Shown here one piece after another: positions 38,401 to 46,977 of a DNA stretch of 64,000 nt; within the stretch, counting starts at the first letter, position 1, and the number at the start of each line of letters is the position of its first letter. A model generated the notes under the pieces. The model was not told the origin of the DNA. It made no database searches and saw only the letters and a program-made list of their open reading frames with translations. The position numbers and the translations under genes were made by a program. Origin of the DNA: Persicirhabdus sediminis (GTDB lineage Bacteria > Verrucomicrobiota > Verrucomicrobiia > Verrucomicrobiales > Akkermansiaceae). The stretch is taken from the NCBI RefSeq assembly GCF_016595495.1, contig NZ_JAENIM010000009.1:214787-278786 (forward strand), in the 5' to 3' direction.

Positions 38401-38988
38401 CTGAACCTTCGGAGCCATCACCTGAGCTCTATCATCAGATTGAATGTCAGCAGAGCCAATGCCAACCATTTCAGCCCAGCTGGTGTCAGCTACGCTTGGC
38501 GCAGACGAATGAATATCTGTATATTGAAAACCATTCTGCATGGCGTTAGAGTCTCTAGAAACTAACCATCCCTCAAACTCACCGTCGGGGTTACCATCAT
38601 TATCATTATCCTCTGAGCTCCAAACACCAACCCAGTGAGCTTTACCTGCACCCGGATTAGGATCTAAATCCCCCTCAGCCGTCACTCGCTGGTCTGGGCC
38701 AGCGGTTTTTTGTAGCTCGCCGATGGCGATCATCAGCGCCATGCGCGCATTCGCTTTCGCCTCCTCCATGGCATCGCCGTGGCTTGAAGACCTAACTTCT
38801 ACGGTGCTCAGACCGAGCATCGCCATTGCGGTAATTGCCATCAGTGCCATGACGGCAATAGTGGCAATAAGTGCGAACCCTGACTTCGCACCTAACATGC
38901 TTTTCAGTCGCAAACTTTTCTTCGAATCCCCCCCTAATCGCTTCATTTTTTTGTCATGTTTGTAGTCTCCACGGCGGCACGAAATCAT
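35425..38988 (-). CDS. Giant prepilin-like protein (Verru_Chthon cassette protein A-like), array unit 2
   Basis: A 1,187-aa protein with the prepilin-like segment KSGFALIATIAVMALMAITA (no Glu5), then STVEVRSSSHGDAMEEAKANARMALMIAIGELQK (landmarks only) and GPDQRVTAEGDL. Blocks shared with unit 3 include HWVGVWSSEDND, YAWWVGDEGVKARVNL, LFRHDNVYGPTIDTLRNQYR, LLHGNLTPYLNRL, VPFLTMGQFVNR, SDVLQAIGASL, IIAQAWCEAIVQRT and the C-terminus IVSFRWLNKDEI. The start is uncertain: ATG 38988 gives a 36-residue leader; ATG 38946 (MKRLGGDSKKS) gives a 22-residue leader nearer the usual size. Confidence 0.86.
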   Translation of the reverse strand: MISCRRGDYKHDKKMKRLGGDSKKSLRLKSMLGAKSGFALIATIAVMALMAITAMAMLGLSTVEVRSSSHGDAMEEAKANARMALMIAIGELQKTAGPDQRVTAEGDLDPNPGAGKAHWVGVWSSEDNDNDGNPDGEFEGWLVSRDSNAMQNGFQYTDIHSSAPSVADTSWAEMVGIGSADIQSDDRAQVMAPKVQVNNNMGLHSGNYAWWVGDEGVKARVNLDKEQTEIALASQTNQRPAVEVMASLANFDAGSTEINKLISLQSIGQMSSLSGDISRELFHSATSHSRSIMTDNREGGLKKDLSLLFEMDDDDFEGIDPADYASFVNSGTPVTSSRSVDKGLLFRHDNVYGPTIDTLRNQYRLYKQNIGTSGSPMVKARASYPNKSEFGSDMWRRTACVTSWKNGIKNDPEVESTINIAFWGGGTFPTTRLLHGNLTPYLNRLIMYVSVQAIESGDELYDIHLRFMPVMYVHNPYNVKLEVERMRYLRNLRDANLYFKVITEEGESSINELQLTSLLRQEGSEIINSGDGNAPDAQFVVNNKTEFEPGEVKIFVPNGKVPWGTTMEMTLLGDSFDPDTMAMTFDPHTASGANQATQAIIKMLQGLDPETQLKMMFGWQQWSKQDFEISESDRGGDFNTVFSGFTRTNEGSYKGYFSKDGELQNEPDRVCNSADPHAVLNLTAITPIVVDDLFVKPAKYNTVDSSEKGSIPAFVFGNPLSSSDSNMKEGRVFRPGASVYSAHTYSYLDECNDYSLVTQTNDGAYGSSTWGSQNGASGEKYSVVLEVPTAPMMSLGALQHTNVAPRGHQPALAIGNSFYNLNLSSSQNIVEPGNETQYDLSYLCNHYLWDSYFFSSIGPKPSDSSYESEKDPSSDIKQLITDVYDSVESFNNKQFEIAQSKSVDRQEVEDKLQDFDTSAAYLYLKGGFNVNSTNEEAWKAVLSAFRDQSMRTASGDQANGENSSFSRLSLSPGSGVKGPRGNGDDSWTGFSQLDDGQIAALAESLVAEARKRSESLGGSTPVVPFLTMGQFVNRSPESSITEHRKQGLIQLALSDSGINSSMDSYGVYDSKDQGGESYEIAYEGDAKDLSLPVSASSPAFVLQSDVLQAIGASLVVRSDTFKIRTYGDAVDSNGKIIAQAWCEAIVQRTSQPVEPDPNNELEVDANANDKARRFAIVSFRWLNKDEI

Positions 38989-39497
38989 CGATACCCTGCC
39001 CCAGTTTCAAATTACAATGTAGTTACAAGGTATGACAACTCAATGGAAAGAGATTAAACGGACGTACAAACGATAACAACGAGCACATTTAAGACCACAG
39101 ACCCAACATAACAGAAATAGATGACAAACAACTAACGATCAAAAAGTAGCAAAACGACTAGAAGAAACTATATTTGGTCAGGCTTTTACTAATAAAAGAA
39201 ACTTATTTCACAGTCAGGAGCACCTAAATAGAATTAGTTAGCGCAATAGAAGGCCATTTTTCAGCTCTTACCCCTAAAGCGATCAAGCTAGGTCATCTAG
39301 TCTAAAATAGATCCGCCAAGTACCGACTCATCGTTTAAAATTCATTTAATATAAGTAACTGCAGAGCAGACCTTCACGCCCTGCATAACTAGCGATCTAG
39401 GCCCACAGAGCATCTGCAGCCGGCCACGCCTAATGTAATCTAGCCAAAGAAGCGCAATGCGCTACTCCAGCTCAGCTAGCTGAGTAGCGCACAAGAG
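38989..39497. other. 509-bp gap between array units 2 and 3
   Basis: No credible gene, tRNA or transposon remnant seen. At its left side is the 15-bp word TGTAACTACATTGTA (minus strand, 39013-39027), a candidate promoter or operator for unit 2. At its right side is the hairpin ending unit 3. The middle is AT-rich and featureless to my reading. Confidence 0.5.
39458..39491 (-). terminator. Hairpin after array unit 3
   Basis: A 10-bp stem (39458-39467 with 39482-39491) extended by an inner AGCT/AGCT pairing with one bulged base. It follows the 39498-40235 stop by 6 bp. There is no strong T run on the minus strand, so it may be a weak terminator or an mRNA-stabilising hairpin. Confidence 0.55.
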
Positions 39498-40235
39498 TTA
39501 GTTATTTTGGTTTGCCGCTAGAATCTGTTTGGCAAAGCTGGCGTTCTCTCTCAGCTGGGAGATGCGCACCTTATGTCCCTTGCCGGCATTTTCCTTCGGC
39601 CAGATAAAGTAGAAATCTCGAGCCTTCTGGCTAGGGAAAATTCTTGAGTGCATGAGCACAACAAATTTGCCCTTATTTTTAACCGCTACTTTGACAGGCA
39701 AATTACCAGTAAAATCAGCTGGCAATTTGTAGTCTTTGAACTGATCAGCTTTGATCACAAAGTTCTCTTTTCCCTCTGCGCCAAGGACAAAATACAATGT
39801 ATGTCCGGTGAGGTTGAGAAACTTCATCGAACCATTAGAAAACGCCGATGGATCATCATTGATCGCGTAGACATCGTAACGAAGTGTACCATCTGGCTGA
39901 CTCTGTTTGTTGAATAAAAACAAGATATGTTTGGCGTCTCCACTCACCTTAACTTCGCCAATGGGACTAGGTTTTTCGCCAGTTGTTAGCGCACTCACCG
40001 CTTTTGGATCGTAAAAGCGCACAATACGCGATCCTCTATACTTTTGCATATCAGAGCGAATATGGTTAGGCACATCTAGCACCTTAGCTCCATTTCCCAA
40101 ACCACACTGAATGGCCTCAATCTCGCCGTTCAGCGAGTAGGTCCGGTATTTAAACGAAACGGAATCATCCTGAGCTAGCAAATAGCTTGAGAACATCAGC
40201 CCCAACAGCATTGTAATAATTATCTTCATTTTCAT
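39498..40235 (-). CDS. Exported ~245-aa partner protein, array unit 3
   Basis: Third member of the unrecognised partner family, 245 aa, with signal peptide (MKMKIIITMLLGLMFSSYLLAQ). Shared landmarks are RTYSLNGEIEAIQ, YRGSRIVRFYDP, AINDDPSAFSNGSMKFLNLTG, FVLGAEGKENF, LPVKVAVKNKGKF, SRIFPSQKARDFYFIWPK and GHKVRISQLRENASFAK. No Cys in the mature part that would suggest disulphides. It follows the giant gene by 19 bp. Confidence 0.8.
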   Translation of the reverse strand: MKMKIIITMLLGLMFSSYLLAQDDSVSFKYRTYSLNGEIEAIQCGLGNGAKVLDVPNHIRSDMQKYRGSRIVRFYDPKAVSALTTGEKPSPIGEVKVSGDAKHILFLFNKQSQPDGTLRYDVYAINDDPSAFSNGSMKFLNLTGHTLYFVLGAEGKENFVIKADQFKDYKLPADFTGNLPVKVAVKNKGKFVVLMHSRIFPSQKARDFYFIWPKENAGKGHKVRISQLRENASFAKQILAANQNN

Positions 40236-40254
40236 TTTGCGGTTAACTTTCTAA

Positions 40255-43200
40255 TTACACTTCATCTTTGTTTAGCCAGCGGAATGAAACGATCTTAAAC
40301 CGCCTCGCTTTGTTTGTTGCTCCATCAGCTACTTCCATAGGGTTGGTGGCATCAGGCTCAACCGGCACCGCAGTGCGCTGCACTACAGCTTCACACCAGG
40401 CTTGAGCGATGAGATTGCCGTTAGCATCATCAGCTGAGCCATAACTACGAATGACAAAAGTATCACTGCGAACTGTGATAGAAGCACCAATGGCCTGCAG
40501 CACGTCGCCTTGCAGCACGTAGCTCGGGCTAGAGGCAGCCAAAGGAATTTCATAATCTGCAGCATCGCCTTCGAAAGGCACTTCATAAGCATTGCCAGAA
40601 CCCTGTTCATCAGACTCAAACATGCCGATATCCTCGATAGATGAGTTGATTCCAGACTCTTCTAGAGCGTATTGAATCAGCCCCATGCTCTGCTGCTCAG
40701 CATCATTACTGCTAGGGGTTCGATTCACAAACTGACCTAAAGTTAGGTAAGGTGTCATCGGCGTTTCTCCTGGATTGGTGGCGAAACGATCACGAATCCC
40801 CTCCACAATTTCTTCAGCCAATGATGCAATTTCATCGTCATCTAACTCAGCAAAGCTCAACCACGAATCATCATCAGCACCTCTCGACTTTTCCACCGGC
40901 TCACCTGCTGAAAAAGCAGCTCGCGGAAAGGCACTTACATCATCTAACTCTTCTTCACCACCTGCGGTTCTCAGAGATGAATCGCGATAAGCCGATAGAA
41001 CCGCCTTCCACGCTTCTATGTTTGTTGAGTTCACATTAAACCCACCATCCAAATACAGGTAGGCCGCGCTGGATTTATAATCAAGTAAGCTATCAATCTT
41101 CTCCTGTTCAGCCGTAGTGCTATCGCCTGAGATGGTAAATCGCATATTATTCAATTGCTCTTCTCCAGCCAACACCTCTTCAATCAGAGACTCCATGTCT
41201 GAGCTAGGGTCGGCGGTAGAGCTGTAGCTAGAGTCGTCAGGCTTAGGGCCGATAGATGAGAAGAAATAGCTATCCCATAATGCTTCATTGCAGAGATAGC
41301 TGAGGTCATATTGCGTCTCACCTGATACCTCTTCTACAAGATTATCAAATGAAGTCATTGATAAGTTAGGAAATGAATTCGCAATTGCCAGCGCTGGCAT
41401 GTGCCCTCGGTGAGCCACATTAGTATGCTGCAGCTGACCTAAAGATTGCATCGGCGCTGTAGGAATCGCCAACACCGTAGAATATCGCTCACCTTGAGAT
41501 CCGTTATGGCTTCCCCAAGTGCTGACCCCGGCTGCATCTAACTCAGACTGCGTTACCGCTTCGTATTCGTTATCAGGCTGATCATAGAACCCGTAGGTAT
41601 GAGCAGAATAAAGACTCGCACCCGGTCTAGGAACTCGCGCTGCCAGCATGTTACTATCAGATGAACACAATGGATTCCCATGAATGAAAGCTGGCACGCT
41701 CTCTTTGTTAGTTTCATCAGGTGTATCAAATTTCGCAGCCTTCACCATCACGTCTTCAATCGTCACTGGTTTGATAGGCGTATAATGTCCGACTGGATAT
41801 GCTCTCAACCCACGTATGGTATTCCAGTCATCACTTGCCTCACCATCAAATGAATCATAGTTAGTGTCAGCTGGAGCCGGGAAGAATGTACGTGTCATCC
41901 CACTCCATACGGTATTGTAGCCGCCGCGGTCATTCTCCAAGATTTCAAAATCTTGTTTACTCCATTCCTGCCAAGTAAACAACATCTTCAGCTGGCTGTC
42001 AGCATCCAGATCTAGCAATGAAGCAATACCCACATCGGTAGGATCCCCAAGGGCTCTGAGGTCAACAGTCATCGCCATCTCGTCTGGCTGGAAGCCATTG
42101 GCCAACTGCACCATTGGCATTTGTGTCCCCCATGGCACCTTGCCGTTAGGAACAAACATCTTTACCTCACCAGCCTCAAAGTTGATAGGACCATTGATGA
42201 CAAATTCAGCCTGCCCACCTTCCCCGTTATTTTCGCTGATAGTGCCGCCACTGTTTGCTACAAGCGTTAGGAAATCTACAGATCCTAAACCTCTTCTAAT
42301 CTTAGGGTTTTTGATTAATTTGTTATCTTTAATCACCCACAGCTTGGCATCACGTAGTGTTTTTAAGTAGCGCATGCCATCCACTTGAATGTCTACGTTG
42401 TATGGGTTGTGAATATACAGAATTGGCTGAAATCTCAGCTGGATATCGTACTTGCCCGGTGTGCCAGTGCTCACAGCCTCCGCGCTCACATACATCATCA
42501 CGCGGTTCAAATATGGCGTTAAGTTGCCATGAAGCAGACGTGTCGATGGACGGGAAGTACCGTTGCCGCCCCAGTATCTAACGGAGGTATTTTCTTCAAT
42601 GGCTGGATCACCGGTGATGCCGTTTTTCCATGATAATACACAGGCGGTACGGTTCCAGCTATCAGCACCCAGCTCGGTCTTGTTAGGATAGCTAGCGCGA
42701 GCAGAAAATAATGGTTCCTCGGCAGAGCCTTGGTTTTCTTTATAAAGCCGATACTGGTTACGCAAAGTATCCATCGTTGGCCCAAACACGCCCTCGTGGC
42801 GAAATAACAGCCCCTTTTCTTCAGTGCCACTGCCAGATACAGGTGTATTAGCATTCACGTACTCGGCGTAGTCAGCTGGATCTTCGTCTTCATAATCCTG
42901 ATCCGTCATCTCAAACAAAAGGCTCAGATCCTTTTTAAAACCTCCATTGCGGTTGTCTGTCATCAGACTGCGAGATGAAGCCGTTAGGTTGTGAAAATGA
43001 TCAATCACTAGATCTTGATCCATCCCCTCCACCTGACTTAATGATTTCAAGCTAATGATTTTCACCATTTCATTAGATTCGGAATCTAACTCGTCTAAGC
43101 CAGAAATAACCTCAATCGCTGGTCGCGGTGAACTCTGTGAGGCGAGGTCCACATCATCTTGAGTATTTTGTAAATCAACACGAGCCTTCACACCTTCATC

Positions 43201-43800
43201 GCCAACCCACCATGCATAACTACCACTTTGCTCACCATTTTCATCATTGATGATCACCCGCGGCGCCATCACTTGGGCTTTACTATCCGCGCTAACATCA
43301 ACCGATCCCTCACCTACCATTTCCACCCAATCGTCATCAGTCTCGTCAGCAGCCGCAGCTTGCACGTCTTCATAACTATAACCGTTAGCTAGTGCATCAT
43401 CATCTTTAGAAACCAGCCATCCCTCAAAACTACCATCAGCTACATCATCACTATCAGCATCCTCTGAGCTCCACACACCTACCCAGTGCGCTTTACCAAA
43501 CCCGGGACTGCTATCGATATCACCTTCCGCCGTCACCCGCTGGTCTGGACCTGCAGATTTCTGCAGTTCACCTAGAGCGATCATCAGCGCCATTCTAGCA
43601 TTCGCTCGTGCGTCAGCCATTGCTCCGCCGTGGTTAGAAGAGCGCACTTCTACGGTACTTAAGCTTAACATCGCCAATGCAGTAACTGCCATCAGCGCCA
43701 TCACGGCAATCGTGGCGATCAGCGCAAAACCGCGCTCGCGGGATGGCAACTGGCCATTCCTATTCTTAACTAGGTTTAGAGAAAACAGGTGGACTTTCAT
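40255..43800 (-). CDS. Giant prepilin-like protein (Verru_Chthon cassette protein A-like), array unit 3
   Basis: A 1,181-aa protein with prepilin-like leader and helix, SRERGFALIATIAVMALMAV, again without Glu5, followed by ANARMALMIALGELQKSAGP and DQRVTAEGDI. The rest follows unit 2 block by block: YAWWVGDEGVKARVDL, LFRHEGVFGPTMDTLRNQYR, LLHGNLTPYLNRVMMYVSAE, TPYLTLGQFVNRTP, GDVLQAIGASITVRSDTF and IVSFRWLNKDEV at the end. The strong block identity with unit 2 and weaker identity with unit 1 suggest two duplications. An acidic beta-rich exported body with an N-terminal anchor or cleavable prepilin helix is likely. Confidence 0.86.
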   Translation of the reverse strand: MKVHLFSLNLVKNRNGQLPSRERGFALIATIAVMALMAVTALAMLSLSTVEVRSSNHGGAMADARANARMALMIALGELQKSAGPDQRVTAEGDIDSSPGFGKAHWVGVWSSEDADSDDVADGSFEGWLVSKDDDALANGYSYEDVQAAAADETDDDWVEMVGEGSVDVSADSKAQVMAPRVIINDENGEQSGSYAWWVGDEGVKARVDLQNTQDDVDLASQSSPRPAIEVISGLDELDSESNEMVKIISLKSLSQVEGMDQDLVIDHFHNLTASSRSLMTDNRNGGFKKDLSLLFEMTDQDYEDEDPADYAEYVNANTPVSGSGTEEKGLLFRHEGVFGPTMDTLRNQYRLYKENQGSAEEPLFSARASYPNKTELGADSWNRTACVLSWKNGITGDPAIEENTSVRYWGGNGTSRPSTRLLHGNLTPYLNRVMMYVSAEAVSTGTPGKYDIQLRFQPILYIHNPYNVDIQVDGMRYLKTLRDAKLWVIKDNKLIKNPKIRRGLGSVDFLTLVANSGGTISENNGEGGQAEFVINGPINFEAGEVKMFVPNGKVPWGTQMPMVQLANGFQPDEMAMTVDLRALGDPTDVGIASLLDLDADSQLKMLFTWQEWSKQDFEILENDRGGYNTVWSGMTRTFFPAPADTNYDSFDGEASDDWNTIRGLRAYPVGHYTPIKPVTIEDVMVKAAKFDTPDETNKESVPAFIHGNPLCSSDSNMLAARVPRPGASLYSAHTYGFYDQPDNEYEAVTQSELDAAGVSTWGSHNGSQGERYSTVLAIPTAPMQSLGQLQHTNVAHRGHMPALAIANSFPNLSMTSFDNLVEEVSGETQYDLSYLCNEALWDSYFFSSIGPKPDDSSYSSTADPSSDMESLIEEVLAGEEQLNNMRFTISGDSTTAEQEKIDSLLDYKSSAAYLYLDGGFNVNSTNIEAWKAVLSAYRDSSLRTAGGEEELDDVSAFPRAAFSAGEPVEKSRGADDDSWLSFAELDDDEIASLAEEIVEGIRDRFATNPGETPMTPYLTLGQFVNRTPSSNDAEQQSMGLIQYALEESGINSSIEDIGMFESDEQGSGNAYEVPFEGDAADYEIPLAASSPSYVLQGDVLQAIGASITVRSDTFVIRSYGSADDANGNLIAQAWCEAVVQRTAVPVEPDATNPMEVADGATNKARRFKIVSFRWLNKDEV

Positions 43801-44470
43801 AACATTTATGGGTTCATTTAGTTTGTGAAAATGTTTTTTAAATACGTCGCCGCCCTCATGGCTGAGAACAAAGCTAAACGTTTAGCTAAACAAAAACTGT
43901 AACCACACTGTACCTACCTTCAACAAAAAATGTGTCTGACTAATTCAAAGGGGGGCTCAATTTAAAACAACAAAAGGAGCACTATATTCGCCCAGAGCAA
44001 CACAATATAAACAAATTCAGCCAGCGGCGCTGATATGAATCCATTATCACAGCAGCCAAAACGCGCAGATAAAGAAACGCACAATATTCACCAAAACCAG
44101 CCTACAAAATGCCATCTAATTGCTCATGAACTTTTCAGGGCGGCTAAATTATTTTTCACCAGAAATGCGAAGTTTCCCCGCTAGCTGAGAGAAAACACAG
44201 ATTCCCCGCATCCACCTAGCACTTAATTCGTTCATGATAAACACGAACAGTCGATTGATTAAACCTCTAAATCAGCCACTTATTGATGAGTAGCCAACAA
44301 TAAAAACCACCAAAAACTGACTCATCAAGAGGCCAAACTAGCTAACATAACCGTCACCTCACGCTAGGCCAAAACCACAATAATATGGCTGAGCTCAACT
44401 TGACTCCTTCTCCTAGCCACAGCTATGGCGACTGCATAAGCCAGCTGTGCTCATTTCTATTCTTCAGCGC
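43801..44470. other. 670-bp gap between recN and array unit 3
   Basis: No gene, tRNA or mobile element remnant recognised. It holds a 16-bp perfect palindrome (43872-43887) and a TGTAACCACACTGTA word (43898-43912) about 72-112 bp before the unit 3 start; these are the only structured elements I see. The recN side is AT-rich with no clear terminator. Confidence 0.5.
43872..43887. promoter_or_regulatory. 16-bp perfect palindrome upstream of array unit 3
   Basis: AGCTAAACGTTTAGCT is a perfect inverted repeat 72 bp upstream of the 43800 start. It could be an operator for a dimeric repressor, or a small hairpin. No second copy was seen upstream of units 1 and 2. Confidence 0.4.
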
Positions 44471-46117
44471 TTATTGCATCTCTAGCAAACGCTCAGCCAT
44501 TGCCCGCGCCTCATCACCTGAGGTACCTAGCATACGCACGATCTCATCAACTCGCTTATCTTCAGCCACATTAACAAGTTCAGAGTTTGTACGTCCATCG
44601 ACGACTAACTTCCTAACGACGAAGTGCGAGTTGGCTACAGCGGCAACCTGAGGGAAATGCGTAATAGCAATCACCTGATGCCTAGCTCCTAACTTAGCCA
44701 TCTTCACTCCAACAGAGCGCGCAATCTCACCACCCACATTGGCGTCGATTTCATCAAATACCATCAAAGGCGTAGCGTCCTGCTCGGCCAATGCGCTCTT
44801 CAGCGCCAGCATCACACGTGACATCTCACCGCTAGAAGCGATAGAGCGTAATGTCATCGCTGGCTCACCAGGGTTAGGACCAAACTCAAAATCAACACCC
44901 TCCAGACCGTTAGACTGTGGTTCTTGCGCTTTCACTGGTACTTCAAATACAGATTGTTTGAAGCCTAACTCTTTAAGATGAGTGCCAACTTCTTTAGCTA
45001 GACGTGGTGCAGCTTTGCGGCGCTTCTGACTCAGCTGAGCACCAGCGTCTTCCATCAGCTTGCGCAGCTCAGCGACTTTCTGTTCTAGCTGGTCAATTTT
45101 CTCACCGCGGTTTTCAATTTCATCTAACCTCTTAGCGGCCTTATCTCGGCGCTCGAGCACGTCTTCTAAACTCGGTCCATATTTCCGCTTCAATGACTCT
45201 AGCAAATTGATCCTCTCTTCCAGCTCAGCTAGATTTGCTGCATCCAGCCCCTGTGCATAATCCATCAAACCAAGTTCGATTTCCTGCAGCTCAAAAACTG
45301 CTTTTTCTGCGCCAGTTAACAAATCCGTAAGCTCTGGATCCATGCGCTCTAGATCGCGTGATAGACGCTGAACTCCTGCCAGCTGGTTCATTACAGCCTC
45401 GTCGCTACCACTCAAGATACTAACGATCTGCGTGGTCAACTCATTGAGACGTGAAGCATTACTAGCGCGTTTGTATGCATGTTCTAATTCCTCATACTCG
45501 GCTGGTACTATCTGCGCCGCGTCAATTTCATCAATCTGATGACGCAGGATCTCAATCTCTTGATCACTAGCTTGCTCAGCTGCGATTACTCGCTCTAACT
45601 CACTCTGAGTCGCGTGCCACTCGCGCCAAGCTTTATGATATTTGGCTAAAACTTTTTCTGCGCCAGCATAGGCATCTAGCATAGCTAACTGACGTTCAGT
45701 AGATAACAATGACTGATGATCATGTGGCCCGTGCAGGTCTACCAAATGCTCGCCCAATCTCTTCAGCACAGATAAAGTAGCAGGTGAATTATTGATAAAC
45801 TGCTTATTACTGCTCGCTGAGATAGTTCGCTTGATAATCAGCTGATCGTCATCACACGCATCAATGCCACTTTCAGCCAAGATGCGGTTGATCATTTCAG
45901 GTCTAGCTAGATCAAATACCGCCTCAACCGTAAGCGAACTCTCTCCGCGACGAATTAATGACTTCTCAGCGCGTTCACCCAAGATTAGCTTCAACGCACC
46001 AACAATGACTGATTTGCCAGCACCCGTTTCACCGGTTACTCCAATCAATCCACTTCCGAGCTGCCAAACAAGCTGGTCAACCAACGCCAAATTCTGAATT
46101 TTAAGTAAGCTAAGCAT
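44471..46117 (-). CDS. recN: DNA repair protein RecN
   Basis: A 548-aa SMC-like ATPase active in double-strand break repair. The N-terminal MLSLLKIQNLALVDQ and Walker A GVTGETGAGKSVIVGALKLI are near-consensus, followed by LGERAEKSLIRRGE. Two coiled-coil arms flank a hinge (about 150-365). The C-terminal half has the ABC signature ASSGEMSRVMLALKSAL and Walker B PLMVFDEIDANVGGEIA, then ITHFPQVAA. Length and motifs are normal. Divergent from the metallo-beta-lactamase gene, with 69 bp between them that must hold both promoters. Confidence 0.96.
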   Translation of the reverse strand: MLSLLKIQNLALVDQLVWQLGSGLIGVTGETGAGKSVIVGALKLILGERAEKSLIRRGESSLTVEAVFDLARPEMINRILAESGIDACDDDQLIIKRTISASSNKQFINNSPATLSVLKRLGEHLVDLHGPHDHQSLLSTERQLAMLDAYAGAEKVLAKYHKAWREWHATQSELERVIAAEQASDQEIEILRHQIDEIDAAQIVPAEYEELEHAYKRASNASRLNELTTQIVSILSGSDEAVMNQLAGVQRLSRDLERMDPELTDLLTGAEKAVFELQEIELGLMDYAQGLDAANLAELEERINLLESLKRKYGPSLEDVLERRDKAAKRLDEIENRGEKIDQLEQKVAELRKLMEDAGAQLSQKRRKAAPRLAKEVGTHLKELGFKQSVFEVPVKAQEPQSNGLEGVDFEFGPNPGEPAMTLRSIASSGEMSRVMLALKSALAEQDATPLMVFDEIDANVGGEIARSVGVKMAKLGARHQVIAITHFPQVAAVANSHFVVRKLVVDGRTNSELVNVAEDKRVDEIVRMLGTSGDEARAMAERLLEMQ

Positions 46118-46186
46118 TCTATTTTTGCTACCTGCTGCGGATTATGCAAAGCTGAGCCGGGAAGCAAATCAAAAACCGTCACATTC

Positions 46187-46966
46187 ATGCCATCACCACT
46201 CTCACTAACATTTTTAGGTACTGGAACTTCAACAGGCGTACCAGTCATTGGCTGTGATTGTCCCGTTTGTACTTCGGATGATCCACGAAATATACATACA
46301 CGATCATCCGTCTATCTGGATACGCCAGCTGGTAAAATACTGGTCGACAGCGGCCCAGACCTTCGCGAACAGGCGCTGCGCGAAAATCTACGACAGGTTG
46401 ACGCGGTATTATACACTCACGCCCACCTAGACCACATCACTGGTTTCGACGACCTCAGAGCATTTTGTTGGAGACGTGAAGACCCGCTGCCGATGTACGG
46501 ATCTAACGCCTGCATTGACGAGCTCAAGCGTGTCTTTTCATGGGCATTTGCCAAATCTAATACTCACGGCGGCTACATCAAGCCAGACCCTATCTGCTTC
46601 ACTGGCCCGTTTCAGCTAGATCAACTGCGCATCACTCCGCTACTTGTTAACCACGCTTCGGTTGAAACTCACGGCTATCGATTTGACTACCCTGGTGCTG
46701 CTAGCATTGCCTATATTTCTGATGTGAAATCTATCCCCGCACAAACGATCATACAGCTAGAAAATATCGACATTCTCATTATTGACGCCCTCAAAGAAGG
46801 TGAGCATCCTACACATATGGGTGTACAAGAAGCCATTGATACAGCCGAAAAGGTCAACGCCAAACAAGTTTACCTAACGCATATCTCACACTCTATCGAC
46901 TATGCAGAGCTCGAAGCAAAACTTCCCCCACACATCCATATTGCCTACGACGGCCTCAAGATTTAA
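46187..46966 (+). CDS. Metallo-beta-lactamase-fold hydrolase (PhnP-like)
   Basis: A 259-aa cytoplasmic protein with the metal site THAHLDHITGFDDLR (HxHxDH) near residues 83-97 and the N-terminal GTGTSTGVPVIGCDCPVC typical of the PhnP-like branch, whose Cys residues can bind an extra zinc. Later metal ligands are visible in LVNHASVETHGY and LTHISHS. Family members include phosphodiesterases acting on cyclic phosphates; the substrate here is unknown. First gene of a plus-strand unit with 11-bp gaps to the next two genes. Confidence 0.88.
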   Translation: MPSPLSLTFLGTGTSTGVPVIGCDCPVCTSDDPRNIHTRSSVYLDTPAGKILVDSGPDLREQALRENLRQVDAVLYTHAHLDHITGFDDLRAFCWRREDPLPMYGSNACIDELKRVFSWAFAKSNTHGGYIKPDPICFTGPFQLDQLRITPLLVNHASVETHGYRFDYPGAASIAYISDVKSIPAQTIIQLENIDILIIDALKEGEHPTHMGVQEAIDTAEKVNAKQVYLTHISHSIDYAELEAKLPPHIHIAYDGLKI

Positions 46967-46977
46967 TTCCTTTTATC

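Noticed and set aside
38989..39497. tRNA or small RNA gene in the long gap between array units
   Set aside because: No T-loop or cloverleaf pattern found, and no conserved RNA motif recognised.
30884..43800. Prophage tail or structural module
   Set aside because: The large repeated genes have prepilin N-termini and signal-peptide partners, with no terminase, portal, integrase or lysis genes nearby.
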